From 34-65-8 sp963529855 (GTDB lineage: Bacteria > Pseudomonadota > Alphaproteobacteria > Sphingomonadales > Sphingomonadaceae), in contig CAURZK010000010.1 of the NCBI GenBank assembly GCA_963529855.1, positions 1 to 33,877 of the forward strand: 33,877 nt of DNA, written 5' to 3'. Shown here piece by piece: positions 21,943 to 29,523 of the stretch. A model generated the notes under the pieces. It was not told the origin of the DNA. It saw only the letters and a list, made by a program, of their open reading frames with translations, and did no database searches. A program made the position numbers and the translations under genes. Within the stretch, counting starts at the first letter, position 1; the number at the start of each line of letters is the position of its first letter.

Positions 21943-23391
21943 ATGCGCGACATGCTGGTTATCGGTGGGGGGATCAACGGAGCGGGGATCGCGCGCGACG
22001 CCGCCGGGCGCGGGCTGTCGGTCGCGCTGGTGGAAAAGGACGATCTGGCCCAACACACTTCGTCCGCAAGTACGAAACTGGTGCACGGCGGATTGCGCTA
22101 TCTCGAACAGTACGAATTTCGCCTGGTGCGCGAATCGCTGGCGGAACGTGAGGTGCTGCTGGCCAATGCACCACACATCGTGTGGCCGCTGCGTTTCGTG
22201 CTGCCGCACCACCAGGGGCTCAGGCCGCGATGGATGCTGCGGCTGGGCCTGTTCCTTTACGACCATATCGGCGGCCGGCGGACCTTGCCGGGAAGCGGCG
22301 CGATTACGCTGAGTGACGGCGTGCTGCGGGGCCGTTTCCGCCACGGGTTTGAATATTCCGACTGCTGGGTCGAGGATGCGCGGCTGGTGGTGCTCAATGC
22401 GCTCGATGCGGCGGAACGCGGCGCCGAGGTGCTTACGAGAACGGCGGTGACCGGCCTTGCGCGCTGCGCCGATGGCTGGACCGCCACGTTATCCAACGGA
22501 CGTTCGATTGAAGCACGCGTCGTGGTCAATGCCGCGGGGCCATGGGTCGACGACGTGGCCGCGCTGGCGACACAGGGCCGCGCCCAGCGGCGGGTAAGGC
22601 TGGTCAAGGGCAGCCACATCATCGTGGCGAGGAAGCATGACGGCGATCATGCCTACCTGTTCCAGCAGGCCGACGGGCGGGTGGTCTTCGCTATCCCCTA
22701 CGAACGCGACTACACCCTGATCGGAACGACAGACGTGCCGTTCCACGGTGATCGCGACCGGGTGTTGATATCGCCGGAGGAAGCGTCATATCTGTGCGCC
22801 GCGGCGAGCGAATACTTCCGCGAACCGGTGCGCCCCCAAGATGTCATCGCGACTTATGCCGGCGTGCGCCCGCTCTATGACGACCAGTCCGTCAGCAACT
22901 CCACTGTAACGCGCGATTACGTGTTCGAACTCGACGCCGAGATGGGGGCGCCCCTCCTGAGCATTTATGGCGGCAAGATCACGACGTATCGCAAGCTCGC
23001 CGAACACGCGCTGGAACGACTTGAGCCGCACCTGCCGATGGGGCGGGCCTGGACACGCGGCACGCCGCTGCCGGGCGGCGATATCGGCTGCGATTTTCAG
23101 CAATTTGCCGTTGGCCTGCAAGTCGAACGACCTTGGCTGCCGGCGCCGATGGCTTGGCGGCTGGCGCGGGCCTATGGCACGCGGGCGGGCGCGCTGCTGG
23201 GCATCGCGACGAGCCTCGCGGATCTTGGCCAGCATTTCGGGGGCGACCTGTACGAGGCGGAACTGCGTTACCTGCGCGATGCGGAATTTGCCCGTTCGGC
23301 CGAGGATGTGCTGTGGCGGCGCACCAAGCTGGGCCTCCATCTGCCCGCCGCTACGGCGGCCGTGATAGAGCAGTGGTTCGCGGCCACTTGA
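21943..23391 (+). CDS. glpD: Glycerol-3-phosphate dehydrogenase (respiratory)
   Basis: A 482-residue FAD-dependent, membrane-associated enzyme that oxidises glycerol-3-phosphate to dihydroxyacetone phosphate and passes electrons to quinone. The N-terminal FAD motif is VIGGGINGAGIARDAAGRG (residues 6-24). Next comes TSSASTKLVHGGLRYLEQYEF, diagnostic for GlpD, and VVNAAGPWVDDVA. The substrate region reads KGSHIIV and GTTDVPF. The FAD-binding YGGKITTYRKLAEHALE lies before the C-terminal domain. The start could be the ATG at 21943 or at 21952; both are close to the FAD motif. Length is normal. putA follows 55 nt later, so both may belong to one carbon-oxidation unit. Confidence 0.95.
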   Translation: MRDMLVIGGGINGAGIARDAAGRGLSVALVEKDDLAQHTSSASTKLVHGGLRYLEQYEFRLVRESLAEREVLLANAPHIVWPLRFVLPHHQGLRPRWMLRLGLFLYDHIGGRRTLPGSGAITLSDGVLRGRFRHGFEYSDCWVEDARLVVLNALDAAERGAEVLTRTAVTGLARCADGWTATLSNGRSIEARVVVNAAGPWVDDVAALATQGRAQRRVRLVKGSHIIVARKHDGDHAYLFQQADGRVVFAIPYERDYTLIGTTDVPFHGDRDRVLISPEEASYLCAAASEYFREPVRPQDVIATYAGVRPLYDDQSVSNSTVTRDYVFELDAEMGAPLLSIYGGKITTYRKLAEHALERLEPHLPMGRAWTRGTPLPGGDIGCDFQQFAVGLQVERPWLPAPMAWRLARAYGTRAGALLGIATSLADLGQHFGGDLYEAELRYLRDAEFARSAEDVLWRRTKLGLHLPAATAAVIEQWFAAT

Positions 23392-23399
23392 TTGCAAGT

Positions 23400-23429
23400 G
23401 AAACCGGGTCCAAGGCGGCGCCCGGTTTC
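23400..23429 (+). terminator. Hairpin between glpD and putA
   Basis: GAAACCGGG (23400-23408) pairs perfectly with CCCGGTTTC (23421-23429), loop 12 nt. No T-tract follows beyond the TTTC in the stem, so it could be a weak terminator, an attenuator or a processing or stability hairpin that changes the glpD:putA ratio. Confidence 0.55.
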
Positions 23430-23446
23430 CCAGTGAGTCCCCTTCC

Positions 23447-26400
23447 ATGCCAGATCCCGCCCCGCTCGATCGCACCGCGCTGCGCCTCGCCTATCGTATG
23501 GAGGAGGAGGCCTGTGTCGCCGAGCGGATGCGGATGGCCGCCCCGGCCAGCGCGGTCCATGGACTCGCTGCCGATCTTGCGGCGTCCCTGATCACCGGCG
23601 CGCGCAGCCGCAAGGCGAGCGGGCTCGACGCATTCCTCCAGCAGTTTGGACTGGATACGGAAGAAGGCATTGCGCTGATGTGCCTGGCCGAGGCGTTGCT
23701 GCGCGTGCCGGATGCAGCCACCGCGGACGCGCTGATCCGCGATAAGCTCGGCCATATCGACTGGTCGGAGCATTTGGGCGAAAGCAGTTCCACCTTCGTC
23801 AACGCCGCGACATTCTCGCTGATGCTGACGGGCGAGGTCCTCGAACGGCCTGAGCAGCACCAGCGCGGCATGGGCGCGACATTGAAGCGCGCGATCGGCC
23901 GGGTGGGCGAGCCGGTGATCCGCACCGCCACGCTGCAGGCGATGAAGATCCTGGGCGGGCAGTTCGTGTTTGGCCGAACCATCGACGAAGCGCTCAAGCG
24001 CGCCGCGCCGGAGCGTGCCAAGGGATTGACGCACAGCTTCGACATGCTGGGCGAGGCGGCGATGACGCTGGCTGATGCGGAACGCTATCGCCGGTCGTAC
24101 GAAGACGCGATCGCGCGGCTGGCGCGTGAGACAGCGTCCGGCTTCCGCTCCTCGCCGGGCATCTCGGTCAAGCTGTCGGCGCTCTATCCAAAGTACGATT
24201 TCTGGCATGCCGATGCCGCCAAGGCCGTGCTGGTTCCGATGATCCGCGATCTCGCCATGAAAGCGCGTGATGCGGACATGCATTTCACCATCGACGCCGA
24301 AGAGGCCGAACGGCTCGAACTGTCGATGGACATCATCGAGACGCTGGTTGCCGACGACACCCTGTTCGCACGTGCCGACGGGTTGCAGTGGGAAGGGTTT
24401 GGCCTGGCCATCCAGGCCTACCAGAAGCGCGGCGTCCACGTGTGCGACTGGATCGGCAAGCTCGCCCGGCGGCACGGGCGGCGGCTGATGGTGCGGCTGG
24501 TCAAGGGTGCCTATTGGGACACCGAGATCAAGCTGAGCCAGGTGGGCGGGTACAAGGATTACCCGGTCTTCACGCGTAAGCTGGCGACCGATGTGAGCTA
24601 TCTCGCGTGCGCAGCGCGTCTGCTCGAGGCGAGCGACGTGCTCTACCCCGCATTCGCCACGCACAACGCCTATACGATCGGCGCTATCAAGGCGCTGGCC
24701 GGGGACCGCGCGTTCGAATTCCAGCGGCTGCACGGCATGGGCGAAGACGTCTATGCCGAACTCGCCAAGCTGGAAGGTAACCGGCAAACCCCTGTGCGCA
24801 TCTATGCACCGGTCGGAGGGCACAAGGATCTGCTCGCCTATCTCGTGCGCCGCTTGCTGGAAAACGGGGCGAATTCGAGCTTCGTCAATCGCATGGCCGA
24901 CGCGGAAGTGCCGATCGCCGAGCTGACCACCGACCCGGTCGCCGATCTCGCCGCACTCGAACCGCGCCGCAACCCGGCGATCCCGCTTCCGACCGATATT
25001 TTCGGCGCGCGGCGCAACAGCGCGGGCGTCGATCTTGCCGATCCGCTGGTGCGCGAACCGCTGCTGGAACGCCTGCGCAAACTCGAAATGCGTCGCTGGA
25101 GCGCTGCCCCAACGTTTGCTTCCGGAACGCCGGGTGAGATTGCGCCGATTACGATGCCGCAGGACATGCGGGTCGAAATCGGCACGCGCCGGGATGCGAC
25201 CCCGGCCGAGGTCGCCGAGGCGATCGGCCGTGCACAGGCGATCCAGCCGGGCTGGGATCGTTTAGGCGGCGAGAAGCGCGCGCTGCTGCTGGAAGCGGCC
25301 GCCGACGCATTCGAGGCGCATACCGACGAATTCCTCAGCCTGTGCCAGCGCGAGGCAGGCAAGACCGTGCTCGACGGCGTGCTGGAGGTTCGCGAGGCGG
25401 TCGATTTTCTGCGCTATTATGCGGGCGAAGCGCGGCGGCTGTTCACAGCGCCCCATCCGCTGCCCGGCCCGACCGGTGAGGAGAACCGCCTGAGCCTGCA
25501 CGGGCGCGGCGTCTTTGCCACGATCAGCCCGTGGAATTTCCCGCTGGCGATCTTCATCGGGCCGGCCGCAGCCGCGCTCGCCGCGGGCAATACCGTGGTG
25601 GCCAAGCCTGCTGAGCAGACTCCGCTGATCGCCGCGCTGGCAGTGCGCCTGTGCCACGAGGCGGGCATCCCGGCCGAAGTGCTGCAATTGCTTCCCGGCG
25701 CGGGTGAAGTGGGACAGGCGATCACGTCCGATCCGCGCATCGCGGGCGTTGCCTTCACCGGATCGACTGAGACGGCGCAGGCGATCAACCGCAGCCTAGC
25801 CGCACGCGAAGGGCCAATCGCCACGCTGATTGCCGAGACCGGCGGACAGAACGCGATGATCGTGGACTCGTCGGCTTTGCCCGAGCAGGTGACACGCGAT
25901 GTGGTCGCCAGCGCATTTCAGAGTGCGGGCCAGCGCTGTTCCGCGCAGCGGGTGCTCTATCTGCAGGACGATGTTGCCGACGCGATGCTGGAAATGATCC
26001 GGGGCGCGTTCGAGACGCTGGTGGTTGGCGATCCGGCAAACCTGGCTACCGATGTCGGCCCCGTGATCGACGAGGATGCGCGCAGTTCGCTCGAACGGCA
26101 CGTGGCGCGGCGCCAGACAGGCGGGCACACCGTGTGGCGGCGCGAGCTTTCCGCCGAGACGGCCGGTGGCTGCTTTGTTGCTCCAACCATTATCGAGATA
26201 AGCGCGATCAGCGATCTCAAGCGTGAGAATTTCGGCCCGGTGCTTCACGTTGCCCGGTTCAAGGCGAACGAGCTGGAACAGGTCATCGACGACATCAACA
26301 GCGCCGGTTACGGCCTCACGTTGGGTCTTCACAGCCGGATCGAGGCGACCCGGCGACTGGTCGAGAGCCGGGCGCGGGTCGGCAACTTCTACGTCAACCG

Positions 26401-26569
26401 TAACCAGATCGGCGCGGTGGTGGAAAGCCAGCCTTTTGGCGGCGAGGGGCTTTCGGGTACCGGTCCCAAGGCCGGAGGGCCGCACTATGTCGCGCGATTC
26501 GCCACGGAACGCGTGGTCTGCATCGACACGACGGCGGCAGGCGGAAATGCCAGTCTCTTGGCGAGCTAG
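23447..26569 (+). CDS. putA: Bifunctional proline dehydrogenase / glutamate-semialdehyde dehydrogenase PutA
   Basis: A 1040-residue enzyme that oxidises proline to glutamate. There is no N-terminal ribbon-helix-helix repressor domain. The PRODH barrel (roughly 80-460) includes ISVKLSALYPKYDF, VRLVKGAYWDTEIK, YPAFATHNAYT and the FEFQRLHGMGE motif. The aldehyde dehydrogenase half (about 530-1020) has ISPWNFPLAIFIGPAAAALA, Glu797 in ETGGQNAMIV, catalytic Cys831 in SAGQRCSAQR and ENFGPVLHV. The C-terminal end reads QPFGGEGLSGTGPKAGG. This is the short (about 1000-residue) PutA type, so proline control must come from another regulator. No strong Shine-Dalgarno is seen. It lies 55 nt after glpD. 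Confidence 0.96.
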   Translation: MPDPAPLDRTALRLAYRMEEEACVAERMRMAAPASAVHGLAADLAASLITGARSRKASGLDAFLQQFGLDTEEGIALMCLAEALLRVPDAATADALIRDKLGHIDWSEHLGESSSTFVNAATFSLMLTGEVLERPEQHQRGMGATLKRAIGRVGEPVIRTATLQAMKILGGQFVFGRTIDEALKRAAPERAKGLTHSFDMLGEAAMTLADAERYRRSYEDAIARLARETASGFRSSPGISVKLSALYPKYDFWHADAAKAVLVPMIRDLAMKARDADMHFTIDAEEAERLELSMDIIETLVADDTLFARADGLQWEGFGLAIQAYQKRGVHVCDWIGKLARRHGRRLMVRLVKGAYWDTEIKLSQVGGYKDYPVFTRKLATDVSYLACAARLLEASDVLYPAFATHNAYTIGAIKALAGDRAFEFQRLHGMGEDVYAELAKLEGNRQTPVRIYAPVGGHKDLLAYLVRRLLENGANSSFVNRMADAEVPIAELTTDPVADLAALEPRRNPAIPLPTDIFGARRNSAGVDLADPLVREPLLERLRKLEMRRWSAAPTFASGTPGEIAPITMPQDMRVEIGTRRDATPAEVAEAIGRAQAIQPGWDRLGGEKRALLLEAAADAFEAHTDEFLSLCQREAGKTVLDGVLEVREAVDFLRYYAGEARRLFTAPHPLPGPTGEENRLSLHGRGVFATISPWNFPLAIFIGPAAAALAAGNTVVAKPAEQTPLIAALAVRLCHEAGIPAEVLQLLPGAGEVGQAITSDPRIAGVAFTGSTETAQAINRSLAAREGPIATLIAETGGQNAMIVDSSALPEQVTRDVVASAFQSAGQRCSAQRVLYLQDDVADAMLEMIRGAFETLVVGDPANLATDVGPVIDEDARSSLERHVARRQTGGHTVWRRELSAETAGGCFVAPTIIEISAISDLKRENFGPVLHVARFKANELEQVIDDINSAGYGLTLGLHSRIEATRRLVESRARVGNFYVNRNQIGAVVESQPFGGEGLSGTGPKAGGPHYVARFATERVVCIDTTAAGGNASLLAS

Positions 26570-26613
26570 CATTTCATTGCAGGTTCAGCGGTTTGGCTGT
26601 TAGGGACGCCGCC

Positions 26614-27141
26614 ATGTCGCGCTTCCTTGCCATGCTGCTGTCGCTGGTGGCGTTCGCCTGGCCGTCCGCCGCGCTGGCCGACGTCGAGGTTCATTTCCAT
26701 TCGTTCAACGGGTCGGTCCTGTTCGGCCGCTACCCGCACACGTTCGTGGTGCTGGAAGGAACGCTGGACGACGGCACGCGGGTTAATGAAAACTACGGCT
26801 TCAGCGCCAGGCGGGCCACGCCGGCGGTACTGCGGGGGCCGGTTGAGCACATGATCCTGGTCGAGAAGCCGAAGTACATCACCACGACCAACCGGCATTT
26901 TACGGTTATGCTGACCGACGACCAATACCGCCGGGTGCGCGCAGAGATGGAGCGGTGGCGCGATGCGCCCGGCAAGTTCTACGATCTGGACACACGCAAC
27001 TGCATCCATTTCGTCGGAACTATTGCCCGGATCGCCGGTCTGAAAGTCAGCTATCCCGCCGATATGCTGCGCAAGCCAAAGCAATGGCTCAACCACATAA
27101 CTTCACTCAATCCGCATCTGGGCGCGAAGCCGATCCGCTAA
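26614..27141 (+). CDS. Secreted protein, possible papain-like (NlpC/LRAT-type) fold
   Basis: A 175-residue protein from the ATG at 26614 with a Sec signal peptide cleaved probably after SAALA. The mature sequence has HFHSFNGSVLFGRYPHTFVVLEG, a strand-rich segment with an exposed His, and later LDTRNCIHFVGTIARIAGL. A Cys in an N-C-x-H-F motif with a distant His is reminiscent of the circularly permuted papain-like group, in which His precedes Cys (LRAT/NlpC-like). I do not recognise a named family, and catalysis is not shown. AGGGA lies 8 nt before the ATG. The gene follows putA by 44 nt. Confidence 0.65.
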   Translation: MSRFLAMLLSLVAFAWPSAALADVEVHFHSFNGSVLFGRYPHTFVVLEGTLDDGTRVNENYGFSARRATPAVLRGPVEHMILVEKPKYITTTNRHFTVMLTDDQYRRVRAEMERWRDAPGKFYDLDTRNCIHFVGTIARIAGLKVSYPADMLRKPKQWLNHITSLNPHLGAKPIR

Positions 27142-27167
27142 TCCGGGGATAGAGCGCGCCTGCGCTT

Positions 27168-27200
27168 GCCCCGGTCGCCCGGCTGGGGAATCACCGGGGC
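27168..27200 (+). promoter_or_regulatory. GC-rich hairpin abutting the dcd start codon
   Basis: GCCCCGGT (27168-27175) pairs perfectly with ACCGGGGC (27193-27200), with a 17-nt loop holding TGGGGA, the only SD-like sequence. The stem ends at the base before the ATG. It could limit ribosome access or partly terminate upstream transcription. Confidence 0.55.
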
Positions 27201-27755
27201 ATGGCGATTCTTTCCGACAAGTGGATCAGACAGCAGGCGCGCGAGAACGGCATGATCGAGCCGTTCGAAGAAGCGCAGCGGCGCGATGGGTGCATTTCCT
27301 ACGGGCTGTCGAGTTACGGCTATGACGCGCGGGTAGCGCCCGAATTCAAGATTTTCACCAACGTCGATTCCGCGGTGGTCGATCCGAAGAACTTCGACGG
27401 CAGGAGCCTGGTCGACCGCGAAACCGATGTCTGCATTATCCCGCCCAATTCCTTCGCGCTGGCGCGCACGGTCGAATACTTCCGCGTGCCGCGCGACGTG
27501 CTGGTGATCTGCCTGGGCAAGAGCACATATGCGCGCTGCGGGATCATCGTGAACGTAACCCCGCTTGAGCCGGGTTGGGAAGGGCATGTGACGCTGGAAT
27601 TTTCCAACACGACCCCGCTACCGGCGAAAATCTATGCCAACGAAGGCGCGTGCCAGTTTCTGTTCCTGCGAGGGAATGAACCGTGCGAGACGAGCTATGC
27701 CGACCGCGCGGGCAAGTACATGGGCCAGCGCGGGGTAACGTTGCCACGGCTCTGA
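27201..27755 (+). CDS. dcd: dCTP deaminase
   Basis: A 184-residue trimeric enzyme that deaminates dCTP to dUTP, the main route to dTMP in many proteobacteria. Diagnostic segments are MAILSDKWIR, the SSYGYDARVA motif, LGKSTYARCGIIVNVTPLEPGWEGHVTLEFSN (split around the catalytic Arg and Glu) and QFLFLRG. The C-terminus YADRAGKYMGQRGVTLPRL closes the active site. Length and ends are normal. There is no conventional ribosome-binding site; a GC-rich hairpin occupies its place. Confidence 0.97.
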   Translation: MAILSDKWIRQQARENGMIEPFEEAQRRDGCISYGLSSYGYDARVAPEFKIFTNVDSAVVDPKNFDGRSLVDRETDVCIIPPNSFALARTVEYFRVPRDVLVICLGKSTYARCGIIVNVTPLEPGWEGHVTLEFSNTTPLPAKIYANEGACQFLFLRGNEPCETSYADRAGKYMGQRGVTLPRL

Positions 27756-27815
27756 CGTAGCGATTTTGACTTGCCGCTCACTGGCGCGCATTCTGCGTGA
27801 AAACAGGAGAGCGCC

Positions 27816-28988
27816 ATGACGACCCGTGAATTCGACATCATCGTCTATGGTGCCACCGGCTATACCGGCCGGCTGGTAGCGGAACACTTTGTGCGCGAAT
27901 ACGGCGGCAGGACCGATGCACCGAAGTGGGCGATGGCTGGGCGCAGCCTCGCCAAGCTGGAAGAGGTGCGAGGCCTCATCGGCGCACCCGCCGATACACC
28001 GCTGGTCACCGCAGATGCTGATGATCCTGCCAGTCTTGAGGCCATGAGCCGACGGACCCGTGTGGTTCTGACGACGGTCGGGCCCTACCAGCTTTATGGT
28101 GACGCTCTGGTCGCGGCATGCGTGACAACGGGCACCGACTATGCCGACCTGTGTGGCGAGCCCGGCTGGATGCGCGAACAGATCGACCTTCATCACGAAG
28201 CGGCCAAGGCGAGCGGCGCGCGCATCTGCTTTTCCAGCGGGTTCGATTCCATCCCGTTCGACCTTGGCGTGCTGATGCTGCAGCAGGAAGCGGTGAAGCG
28301 CTTCGGCAAGCCCGCACCGCGCGTGCGCGGGCGGGTGAGGGCGATGAAGGGTACGTTTTCGGGCGGGACCGCGGCCAGCCTCACAGCCACGGTCAAGGCG
28401 GTGGCGAGGAATCCCTCGCTCGCAAAAGTGCTCGCCAGCCCCTTTGCGCTGACGCCGGGATTTGAGGGACCCGACCAACCGACGGGCATGATCCCGCGTT
28501 ACGAGGACGATTTCGACCGCTGGGCCGCGCCGTTCATCATGGCGACGATCAACGTGAAGAACGTTCACCGGACCAACTTTCTCCTCGGTCACCCCTATGG
28601 CGCGGATTTTCGATATGACGAGATGATGCTGACCAGCCCGGGCGAAGCGGGCAAGGCAGCAGCCGATGCAGTGGTCGGAATGCTTAAGAACCCGTTCGGC
28701 GCCAAACCGCCGGCACCGGGCGAAGGGCCGACGCCGGAAGAGCGCGAGACGGGATTCTACGATGTCGTTTTCGTGGGCGAGATGCCGGGCGGGGAAACGA
28801 TCCGGTACGGTGTGAAGGGTCGCTATGACCCCGGCTACGGCTCCACCAGCCGGATGATCGCGGAAACCGGCATGGCCTTGCTGCATTCTTCTGCCGAAGG
28901 CGGTGTCGGTACGCCCGGCTCGTTTCTTGGAGAGGCGCTGGTCAAGCGGTTGCGCGATCATGCCGAGATGACCTTCGCGCCGGAATGA
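27816..28988 (+). CDS. Saccharopine dehydrogenase-like NAD(P)-binding oxidoreductase
   Basis: A 390-residue protein of the saccharopine-dehydrogenase-like (trans-acting enoyl reductase) family. The N-terminal Rossmann motif is VYGATGYTGRLVAEHF (GATGYTG 12-18), then AMAGRSLAKLE. TTVGPYQLYGDALVAACV and TDYADLCGEPGWM are typical of this family, as is CFSSGFDSIPFDLGVL. The mycobacterial relatives act in lipid synthesis; here the substrate is unknown. AGGAG lies 6 nt before the ATG. A possible 6-bp GCCGCC/GGCGGC hairpin (28994-29022) separates it from doxX-like 29041 on the same strand. Confidence 0.9.
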   Translation: MTTREFDIIVYGATGYTGRLVAEHFVREYGGRTDAPKWAMAGRSLAKLEEVRGLIGAPADTPLVTADADDPASLEAMSRRTRVVLTTVGPYQLYGDALVAACVTTGTDYADLCGEPGWMREQIDLHHEAAKASGARICFSSGFDSIPFDLGVLMLQQEAVKRFGKPAPRVRGRVRAMKGTFSGGTAASLTATVKAVARNPSLAKVLASPFALTPGFEGPDQPTGMIPRYEDDFDRWAAPFIMATINVKNVHRTNFLLGHPYGADFRYDEMMLTSPGEAGKAAADAVVGMLKNPFGAKPPAPGEGPTPEERETGFYDVVFVGEMPGGETIRYGVKGRYDPGYGSTSRMIAETGMALLHSSAEGGVGTPGSFLGEALVKRLRDHAEMTFAPE

Positions 28989-29040
28989 AAACCGCCGCCT
29001 GCCGACCTGCATGACCGGCGGCATTTAAGGGGAGAATGCC

Positions 29041-29499
29041 ATGTCGACCATCGCTGCAATCATCGGGCGCTTGCTGCTATCGCTGATCTTCATTCTGGCG
29101 GGGGTGAACAAGATCATCGATCCCACCGGAACGGCGGAGCACATTGAAAGCACGACCACGCTGCCGGGCACCTTGGCGCTGCCGACCGGGATTTTCGAGG
29201 TTGTTGCGGGACTGCTGCTGGCACTTGGGTTCATGACCAGGCTGACCAGCCTGGCGCTGGCCGCCTTCACCCTGCTGACGATCTTCTTCTTCCACAACCA
29301 GTTCGGCGACCAAACACAGCAGACCGCTGCGCTCAAGAACCTGGCGATTGCAGGGGGGCTGCTGGCCGTGTTCGCTTATGGCCAGGTGCGCGGTACCTTC
29401 GATCACATGCGCGCTCAGACAAAGGTCCAGAAGGCCGAATTGCGTGCCGCACGTGCCGAAGGCAAGGCCGAAGGACTGGCGGACCGCACCGTCGTGTGA
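29041..29499 (+). CDS. DoxX-family membrane protein
   Basis: A 152-residue protein with four TM helices: GRLLLSLIFILAGVNKI, a helix spanning GIFEVVAGLLLALGF, then LALAAFTLLTIFFFH, and AIAGGLLAVFAYG. RLLLS...FILAGVNKI and the FFHN(Q)F segment are DoxX signatures. After the last helix it has a charged tail of about 35 residues rich in Arg/Glu/Ala that is probably cytoplasmic. The role of bacterial DoxX proteins is poorly defined; some act in redox or membrane stress. GGGGAG precedes the ATG. It is convergent with the TonB receptor. Confidence 0.9.
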   Translation: MSTIAAIIGRLLLSLIFILAGVNKIIDPTGTAEHIESTTTLPGTLALPTGIFEVVAGLLLALGFMTRLTSLALAAFTLLTIFFFHNQFGDQTQQTAALKNLAIAGGLLAVFAYGQVRGTFDHMRAQTKVQKAELRAARAEGKAEGLADRTVV

Positions 29500-29523
29500 C
29501 GGCGCGGCCCGCAAGGGTCCTTG

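Noticed and set aside
20571..22151. A 526-codon plus-strand frame across DUF3604
   Set aside because: It is opposite a gene with clear motifs and a lipobox, has no recognisable domain, and runs into glpD in the wrong frame.
23351..24823. A 490-codon minus-strand frame inside putA
   Set aside because: Antisense to a fully conserved PRODH domain; long only because of high G+C at third positions.
27618..29024. A 468-codon minus-strand frame opposite the saccharopine-dehydrogenase-like gene
   Set aside because: Arg/His-rich shadow translation, no domain, and it overlaps dcd as well.
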